Source of the DNA: Neoechinorhynchus agilis
Taxonomy: Eukaryota; Acanthocephala
DNA length: 64,000 nt
Assembly: GCA_051530055.1 (NCBI GenBank)
Contig: CM121341.1
Coordinates: 4,898,001 to 4,962,000, forward strand
Reading direction: 5' to 3'
In this document: in pieces, positions 63,653 to 64,000 of the stretch
Layout of the letters: each line of letters begins with the position of its first letter
Position numbering within the stretch: the stretch's first letter is position 1
The notes under the pieces: model-generated
Told to the model about the DNA's origin: nothing
The model's input: only the letters and a program-made list of their open reading frames with translations
Databases searched by the model: none
Position numbers and translations under genes: made by a program

Positions 63653-64000
63653 CGTCCACTTTTATAATCTTAACGAAGGTCCGGTGCATCCATTGAACGA
63701 GACCGTTAATAAACACAAAATTAAATATTGATTTTATTCATTAATCGATTAATAAGAATCATTATTTCTATGTCAAAAAGTTAGAACGCTAATTAATCAC
63801 TTGATCGACGGCAATCTGCCAAGAAACGAAGTTTAATAAGAACATTTTAAGTCAACAAAACAAAAAAACGCTAACAAAATGGTATCCAAAACACCAACCT
63901 CGATGCTGACAAATATTTGTCCATTTATTCACCATTGTTTGTTCTTGGCGATTTACGGATAAAGCGGAACGATTCGAACCTGTTCAATGTGAACTCTCTC
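63653..64000 (+). promoter_or_regulatory. 5' flank of a further form-A forkhead copy (off-window)
   Basis: Matches 18345-18690 and 1029-1375 up to GTGAACTCTCTC, ending about 24 bases before where the ATG lies in A1 and A2. A fourth distinct form-A ORF is therefore expected just beyond the window. Confidence 0.75.

Noticed and set aside
1-64000. CRISPR array, bacterial operon or prophage
   Set aside because: No direct-repeat/spacer pattern and no ribosome-binding-site/operon layout; introns, AATAAA signals and LINE/Gypsy elements show eukaryotic DNA.
1-64000. tRNA genes or nematode spliced-leader genes
   Set aside because: I looked for B-box-like GGTTCGA contexts and known spliced-leader starts and found none convincing. 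The GATTCGAATCG in the nested insertion is only a weak B-box resemblance.

Overview
The window looks like eukaryotic, metazoan DNA, most likely from a nematode. It is AT-rich, genes are spread over both strands, and the long genes are split by very short GT-AG introns (about 45-65 bp). AATAAA signals and degenerate retrotransposons are common. The nematode assignment is an inference from gene structure, element types and a small secreted YbaY/YscW-domain protein; it is not proven.

Layout. Positions 1-17464 recur at 27792-45255, a constant offset of 27791, with every reading frame I compared unchanged. This duplicated block holds, left to right: a possible transporter 5' exon (minus), a small spliced ORF, a forkhead-like gene (form A), a decayed Ty3/Gypsy element carrying a nested 404-bp insertion, a hypothetical minus-strand gene, a second forkhead-like gene (form B), a decayed non-LTR element, a 494-aa probable nuclear protein, a small membrane-anchored hypothetical protein, and the 3' part of a dynein heavy chain gene. 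In the left copy dynein is cut inside an AAA5 exon and joined to the last third of a BCCIP-like gene. In the right copy dynein continues to about 56.2 kb.

Between the copies (17.5-27.8 kb) lie a BCCIP tail plus forkhead copy A2, a dead R2-like retrotransposon abutting a 1.6-kb divergent 28S rRNA fragment near the canonical R2 target site, a YbaY/YscW-domain secreted protein, an acidic hypothetical protein, and two adjacent tandem repeats (154 bp and 103 bp). Right of dynein (56.3-64 kb) are fragments of two non-LTR families, a second BCCIP tail, forkhead A3, an 88-bp triplication, forkhead B2 with a nonsense codon, the intact BCCIP-like gene, and the 5' flank of another forkhead copy running off the window.

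The two most interesting signals are these. (1) The dynein heavy chain keeps its stalk, a microtubule-binding-domain-like segment and C-terminus, but appears to have lost the Walker A lysine in AAA1, AAA3 and AAA4 while keeping a good P-loop only in AAA2, so it looks like a non-motile dynein. (2) An amplified family of FOXO-like forkhead ORFs shares the same replacements of the base-contacting residues in the recognition helix. At least three forkhead copies sit downstream of a BCCIP 3' end, so a BCCIP-tail/forkhead unit appears to have been copied repeatedly.
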